Source: Adineta steineri (lineage: Eukaryota > Rotifera > Eurotatoria > Adinetida > Adinetidae). From it: DNA of 64,000 nucleotides. The notes under the pieces were generated by a model. That model did no database searches. It was not told the origin of the DNA and saw only the letters and a program-made list of their open reading frames with translations. The DNA lies in contig CAJNOI010000013.1 of the NCBI GenBank assembly GCA_905250115.1, positions 52,894 through 116,893 of the forward strand, given 5' to 3'. This document shows, in pieces, positions 58,601-64,000 of this stretch. A program made the translations under genes and the position numbers. How positions within the stretch are numbered: position 1 is the stretch's first letter; the number at the start of each line of letters is the position of its first letter.

Positions 58601-60863
58601 GGTATATTATCATTCATTTTATCATCAGTAATACTTGAATAAAGTTTTGCTTTTGATCTTGTATTGGAAGTCCTCGAATATCTTTCAAGGATGAAAGCAT
58701 TTCTTTTTCAATATCAAATCGATTCATTGGATATGAATGAAATGCATTTTCAATACGAACACATGCTTTGAATACATTAGGATAAGATATGGAAAGAACT
58801 TGTTGTATTTCATCAATTGTTTTTTCATCAACATTTATTGTTACTCGACGAGGACTATTAACAACAGCAATACAAGCCAAATGTTCAATACCTTTCAGAA
58901 GTTTATTTTCTACTTCTTCTTCACTCATTGAAAGAGCTAACATATGAACAGTTTCTTCTAAAGTTAATCGACCAACAACAAAAGCAGCTGCTTGATCACC
59001 AGCACTATGTGATATTATAGATGATGGATAAATATTCCATGAAACAAGTAAAGCTGTTAATGCAACTTGTATAGCAAATATTGTTGGTTGAGCAATATTT
59101 GTATCATTAATACGAGATTCTTGTTCATTTTTCTTTTCAATTAACTCTTCGAATAATCTCCATTCACCATTATTAGTTTTTGTCATTTCTTCATCAGTTA
59201 AATTAATCTATTTATTAAATAAAGGTTCATTTTCATATAATTGTTTACCCATAGACCACCATGGTGGACCTTGTCCACTAAAAACAAAACATATTTTCTG
59301 TGCTAATGATTTTGTTGGACGTGATGATTGTGAGATCTGGTAATGCTTTTTTAGTAAGAAAAGCATTGATTTGTTCTTGTAATTGTTGATGACTGAGAAA
59401 AATCAAGATTGCTAAATGTGTATAACTAATAGTTCTTTTAAGAAGAAGTTGTTGAGATATATGTTGAAGAAAAGCTTGATCATCATTATAATTTATATCA
59501 TTAATTGATTATTAAGATATTGACGACTTTTTACTGAATAAGAGAAACAAATTATTTAATGAATGAAAAGAAAAAAGAACTTACTTGAAAAAATAAAAAT
59601 AAAATATTGTTTGTTTTTAATATGATTTTCATCATCGATATGACCATTTTCAATTGATGTTTTATTTATTGGTTGATATTCTTCAGTAATAGAATGTGTC
59701 GTTGAACCAACCGTTTCGAATGAATTAACACCAATAGCTATTTTGTCATTATTTGAAACGGATGGAAATGGTATAAAATTTTGAAGAATATGTAGATTAT
59801 ATTTTTGTGTTTCTATTTTTGGATTAAGTGAAGTAAATTGCATATTTACTGTAATACCACGATAATACATATACATAGCAACTTTAATAAGCGATATAAC
59901 ACCGGCTGCACCTTCAGTATGTCCTAAATTACTTTTAATTGAATCTAATAATAATGGTGGATCAAGATTTGATCGATTAAAGAATCGATCTAAACAATTA
60001 GCTTCAATTGGATCGCCATCACGTTCAGCATCACTTAATTGTTTTAATAATAAAAGAGCAAGACCATCATCTAGACACAATATTTAAATTGAAATGTATT
60101 TCTAAATAAAAAAACTAATCAACTGAATTTACCTTTAGCATAACTATTAGCATCAACACTAAATGATCGACTTCTTCCACCAGATGATTGTGCACCAATA
60201 AATGAATGTTGTAGAAAACTTTCTAGTGTAAGAATCCATTAACACCACCACATACAGCCATGTCACCTTCATTTGTACGGAGACATTGCACAGCCATATG
60301 TAAAGTTTCTCAAGAAGATGAACAAGCAGCATCTGATGATACATTTGGATCATGTAAATTAAAATGATATAATAAACTATTAGGTCCATAAAATCTTGAT
60401 TCGATGTTCAGGTCTCATACGAGCTGCTGCAATTGCATGATCTGTTGAAAATTATCCAATATGTACTGACGTTTTTGTATCACTCATTTTTTTAACACTA
60501 TATCCAGCACCATCAAGTAAATCAATAAATTTTAATATAGGTGATCTATGATATGGATCAATATTGGCTGGTTCAGCATCTGAGAAAACCAAAACAATTT
60601 GGTTTAGATTTATCCCATTGTTGATTTGACATAAAATAACCATCACGAAGAAGTATTTGATGAAGTTGTTCATTATTATCCATATTAGTCATATGAGCAG
60701 TAAATGATTCAGGATCAAATCGATCAATTAGTGTTGCACTACCAATATCACGACTTTCTTTTAATATATGCCATAAATCATTTGGTGAATGAATATCACC
60801 TTCAAATTCACATGCTATACGTATAACAGCTATTGGTTCTAGAAGGGTGTTGGAGGATGTCAT
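52637..60863 (-). pseudogene. Type I reducing polyketide synthase, decayed (KS-AT-DH-psMT-ER-KR-ACP-TE)
   Basis: ATG at 60861-60863, opening EPIAVIRIACEFEGDI of a ketosynthase. KS (60.86-59.6 kb): active-site Cys in SSDAACSSS, then TGA (60310-60312); the His in IKSNLGHTEGAAG is kept. AT (59.3-58.4 kb): FSGQGPPWWSMG, SHSAGD, AFHSYPM. DH (58.25-57.5 kb): His in DHKIQDAILFP kept, second-half Asp not seen. Pseudo-methyltransferase (56.97-56.0 kb): FDIIFSANQ and LLLLELVHIPLYFHLIFGFF kept, Gly-rich SAM loop lost. ER (55.4-54.35 kb): HAATGAAGQMCIQYC. KR (54.25-53.4 kb): SGGFGGLG and the Ser/Tyr set ending GYNAGN. ACP (about 53.3 kb): GMDSLA. A thioesterase-like tail ends LLDAHN at 52637. Stops lie at 58343, 57713, 56972 and 55643, with frameshifts near 60585, 60395, 60235, 54535 and 52800. 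There are few introns (about 54263-54336 and 60075-60133). It would supply an acyl chain to the adjacent NRPS if intact. Confidence 0.8.
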
Positions 60864-61190
60864 TTAAACTTATTAAAGATGGTTCAATTGCCCAATGCAG
60901 AAATTAAAGCAAACTGTTAAGTTTTTTTATCTAAAATGAAAAATTTGAGGAACACATTATATTAGAAACATGACATCAAAGTGGAAGATATTTAGCTATT
61001 TCGATTCAACAACGAAAAACACATCAATATTGTTCTAGGCTTTTTTGGTTCGCTTGTAGACCATCTTTCATGGTGGGTGTGGGTAAGGAGTTGGTAGGTA
61101 TTGTACTTCTCTCTAAAGTACGTCTATCTCATCCACTTCACCCACCCTCAAACTATCAAATACTTTAAAAATAAGAAAACAAACTTGAGA
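60864..61190. other. Upstream region of the PKS, with an imperfect hairpin
   Basis: AT-rich flank of the PKS start. It holds a GT-rich imperfect inverted repeat (about 61073-61150): GGTGGGTG on one arm, CACCCACC on the other, and GTACTT/AAGTAC inside. No gene is seen. It may include the PKS promoter. Confidence 0.4.
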
Positions 61191-63500
61191 AAGATTTTGT
61201 CTTTTTTAAATTTGCTTTTCTTTTCTTCTTGTTCAATTGCATTTGTTTTAGCTGATTTTGAGTCTGTTGTAGTTATTTCCAATATATCTGTTTCATCAAG
61301 TAATTCATATTTTTATACATAATTCTTAAATATCAATAATATATACTAAAGTACCTTGATTGTAAATAAAAAAAAACTTGAGTCTTTGGATGGTTTTGGA
61401 ATAAATATTGTTTTTTGAACTGTTTTTTTCTTTTTCTTCTAGCGGATTTTGCTAAAAAAAAAATAAAAAAATGGCATATCTAATTAAATTAAAATGTTTA
61501 ACTTATTCTTTATTTATAGAGATATTAAAATTAATAAATGTTTGCATAATAGTTGAATGCATATTATTAGATAAATCTCCAATATTTAAATCAAGTTTTT
61601 GATTATCACAACTGATCATAATAATGGTATCTATTTGTGATGAAAATAATACCTATGCTCTTAATTAAAGAAAAAAACTTTACATAAATAAAATAAATTA
61701 CTGAATAGCAAATTTTTCATTGTTTGAAATCTTGAAAATGAGTTCCATAAAAACTTCAACCTTTTATCGAAGAGGAAGTTTTTGTTTCACCATTCACATT
61801 AACCATATGTATTGAAAACACTAACTATTAAGTATATAAATATACGTATATTTATTTAAATTATTTTTACTAGATAATTTAACTTACATTAAATACAAAA
61901 TAATCAGAACTAGTTTTATTTTGATCTTGAAGTAAAATAGTTTGAGAAAGACTGAAAATAAATTCAGTTCTTATTTTTATGTCAGATGAAATAGAATATT
62001 TAGATGAATCTAATGGAAAATAAATCGATAAAATTATTAAAAATATCTTAAAATAAAAAATCTCTACCTTATTTTATTACATTTGTTAAATTGAAGATTC
62101 GTGTTAAATATTGATGTATTTTATTGAACATTAGTGTTTGTTAATAAAACTCGAAATTGTTTTTTTCGAACATCATGTAATAATAAATGTTGAATTTAAT
62201 AATAAATTAAAATTTATTTCAATTAATTCAATTATTAAATAAAGAAATTTAGAGTTTTCATCTCGAGTTGTACAATTATTGTAAAGATCTCTTTGAGAAT
62301 GATAAAGTCTTCAATGAATTTGTTTTCGTTGAAAACTAAACCAAGTTTTTAATAAACATTCGTATCTTCTTGTAAATCTTATTTTTTGAGAAATATATTT
62401 TGATGATTTTATATATTTAATTTCAATTTGTTCTCCTTCTTCTTCTTGAGTATTATGAATTTTTGGAAGTTGATAAAAAACATTTTCATTAAAAATTTGA
62501 TTAATAAAATGCATAATTATTAATTCCACTGTAATCATTTTGTGAATTTAAAGGACGATTAATCGATAGTACAAATGATAAATATCCTAACAAAATTATT
62601 TTATTAATGAATTCATTTTTATTATTTTAAATAAAACGACTCACCGAAAATCTATCAAATATAAGTCGATGTTGTATAATAGATGAAGAATTTCTGTTAT
62701 CATTTGAATCTGTATTCATTTGTAATTTTCCCATATCAATTAAAATATTTTTATTTGAATATAAATTCATTGGAAGAGGTATTTGTAGAGCATTTAATGT
62801 AAAATCCGTTTTACATTCAATTGTATGTTCACCATATTTTTGTAAAATCGATGAAAGAAAGCTTGGTTCATCACAAGATGTATCTTTATCTTTTTGTTGT
62901 TGTTGATTTGTTTGGAATGAATTAGTTAATGATGATAATATAAGTTGAAAATATTTACAAAGAAAAAGAAAATTTTAGTTTTGAATTAGACCTTTAACAA
63001 ATGAATATTGTTCTTCAGTCTTCCTTTCATAGTTAAATGAAGATAAATCAAATGTAATTAAATCATTTGATTTATTTTCTTCTAAAATAATATATTGATA
63101 ATGAGATTGTATATAAAAATCAGTAACATCCTGATGATATATGGGTGAGTAGTATAGATATAACATACCCTTCTATTGAATCATTTGATTCAATACCATA
63201 AGTTTTTATATTTGCTGATGCTTCAATTATTTCAAATAAAATATGTAACAATTCCTCTGTATGATAAATTAAATCTAGTAATGCACATAACAAAATAATA
63301 TCAATCTAAAATGAATACACAAATAATTTAATGTAAAATTGAATTTAAGTTATGTTATTTGTTGTCTAGATCAGTTGTAATATCAATTTGTTCTTCAATA
63401 TATTGCTTTTCTTCTTGAAGAATTTTTTGAACAGTTATCATTTTTTCAATTGTATCATATTTTTCTTTAGCATTTGTTTAATGTTTTTTATCTTTTGATT
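61190..63500 (-). pseudogene. Unrecognised, poorly preserved minus-strand coding region
   Basis: Several minus-strand segments look exon-like and are separated by short AT-rich stretches with plausible GT-AG ends: about 63470-63362 (coiled-coil-like, TIEKMITVQKILQEEKQYIE), 63297-63172 (TEELLHILFEIIEASANIKT), 63166-62975, 62958-62645 (ECKTDFTLNALQIPLPMNLY, ending in a GTGAGT donor) and 62538-62311. In-frame stops occur between and within them, so it is either an intron-rich gene I cannot splice or a decaying one. The pattern of beta-rich segments faintly recalls large lipid-transfer (VPS13-like) proteins, but I cannot support a family call. Confidence 0.3.
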
Positions 63501-64000
63501 TTAATTTCTATTAGTTTTCAAGAATAATATAGAATAAAATAAAATAAAAAAAAGAACACACTTGATTTTGTTTTTATTGTTTTTAATCAAATATTTTTGG
63601 AGATAGAATTGTTTTTATTAATTTTAATAAACCAAATAAATGTGTATCAAACATTCGACATTTAATCAGTGAAATATTTCCATTTGCTTTTCAACTTAAA
63701 ATAAATAAATAATAATAATAATTTCTCATTTTCTTTTCCACACTAAATACAAGGATCTCATAATATTCCGAAGAATCTGGATATATGCTCAATTTCATAA
63801 ACATTTAAAGGAAGAAAACTTCTTGGCTATTTTTAATATTATTATCTTACCTCTAAGTATTAAACAAGATAAATATCTGTTATTTTACTTTTTTCTCAAA
63901 CTTAAATACGAGACTCCAGTCATATTATATCATTAATGTAAGACGTAATAACCCTATCGTATTATACCGTATATAGATGTATCGGTCAATGCATTCACCA
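63501..64000. other. Right edge, no gene seen
   Basis: AT-rich sequence with A/T homopolymer runs; no coding frame or RNA gene is visible. The unrecognised minus-strand region may continue here. Confidence 0.4.

Noticed and set aside
61190..63500. Firm VPS13-like assignment of the right-hand gene
   Set aside because: Only a vague resemblance in a few segments and several stops; not enough to name a family.

Overview
The window looks like animal nuclear DNA, most probably from a bdelloid rotifer. It is AT-rich, its genes are split by many short (about 45-70 bp) GT-AG introns, and the left part carries ordinary metazoan genes (OST3/6-type oxidoreductase, RWDD2-like, SMIM20/MITRAC7-like, MESD). 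Next to them sits a very large non-ribosomal peptide synthetase (NRPS) and a type I polyketide synthase (PKS). Bdelloid rotifers are known to carry horizontally acquired NRPS/PKS genes. The species assignment is inference; no marker gene is present.

Layout. 0.4-9.9 kb (+ strand): MAGT1/TUSC3 homologue, RWDD2 homologue, SMIM20 homologue, a leucine-rich-repeat-like single-pass membrane protein, and the LRP chaperone MESD. 9.9-12.8 kb: non-coding, with one 100-N assembly gap. 12.8-52.2 kb (- strand): one NRPS locus with six recognisable adenylation (A) domains, ten condensation (C) domains, five carrier (PCP) domains and a C-terminal thioesterase. Reading 5' to 3' (descending coordinates): C1-A1-PCP1 / C2-C3-A2-[assembly gap] / C4-A3-PCP3 / C5-C6-A4-PCP4 / C7-C8-A5-PCP5 / C9-C10-A6-PCP6-TE. 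52.6-60.9 kb (- strand): a PKS with order KS-AT-DH-pseudoMT-ER-KR-ACP-TE-like. 61.1-63.5 kb (- strand): a poorly preserved, unrecognised coding region.

The NRPS is unusual in three ways. First, after each carrier domain there are two consecutive C-like domains of two distinct types. Second, every C domain after C1 begins immediately after a phase-1 intron at the same place, and modules 2-6 share the same internal intron positions, which points to duplication of an intron-bearing module after the gene entered the animal lineage. Third, two of the introns between paired C domains are very long (2.3 kb and 9.0 kb) and host non-autonomous DNA transposons (two hAT-like, one piggyBac-like).

Integrity is polar. 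The 3' part of the NRPS (12.8-47.2 kb) reads open through all exons. The PKS, C1, A1, C2 and the first codons of C3 contain in-frame stops and frameshifts, including a stop three codons after the KS active-site cysteine. Either the 5' part of the locus is decaying, or this haplotype carries a broken copy. If functional, the enzymes would make a (lipo)peptide: the PKS an acyl chain, the NRPS modules adding up to six or more amino acids, and the terminal thioesterase releasing the product.
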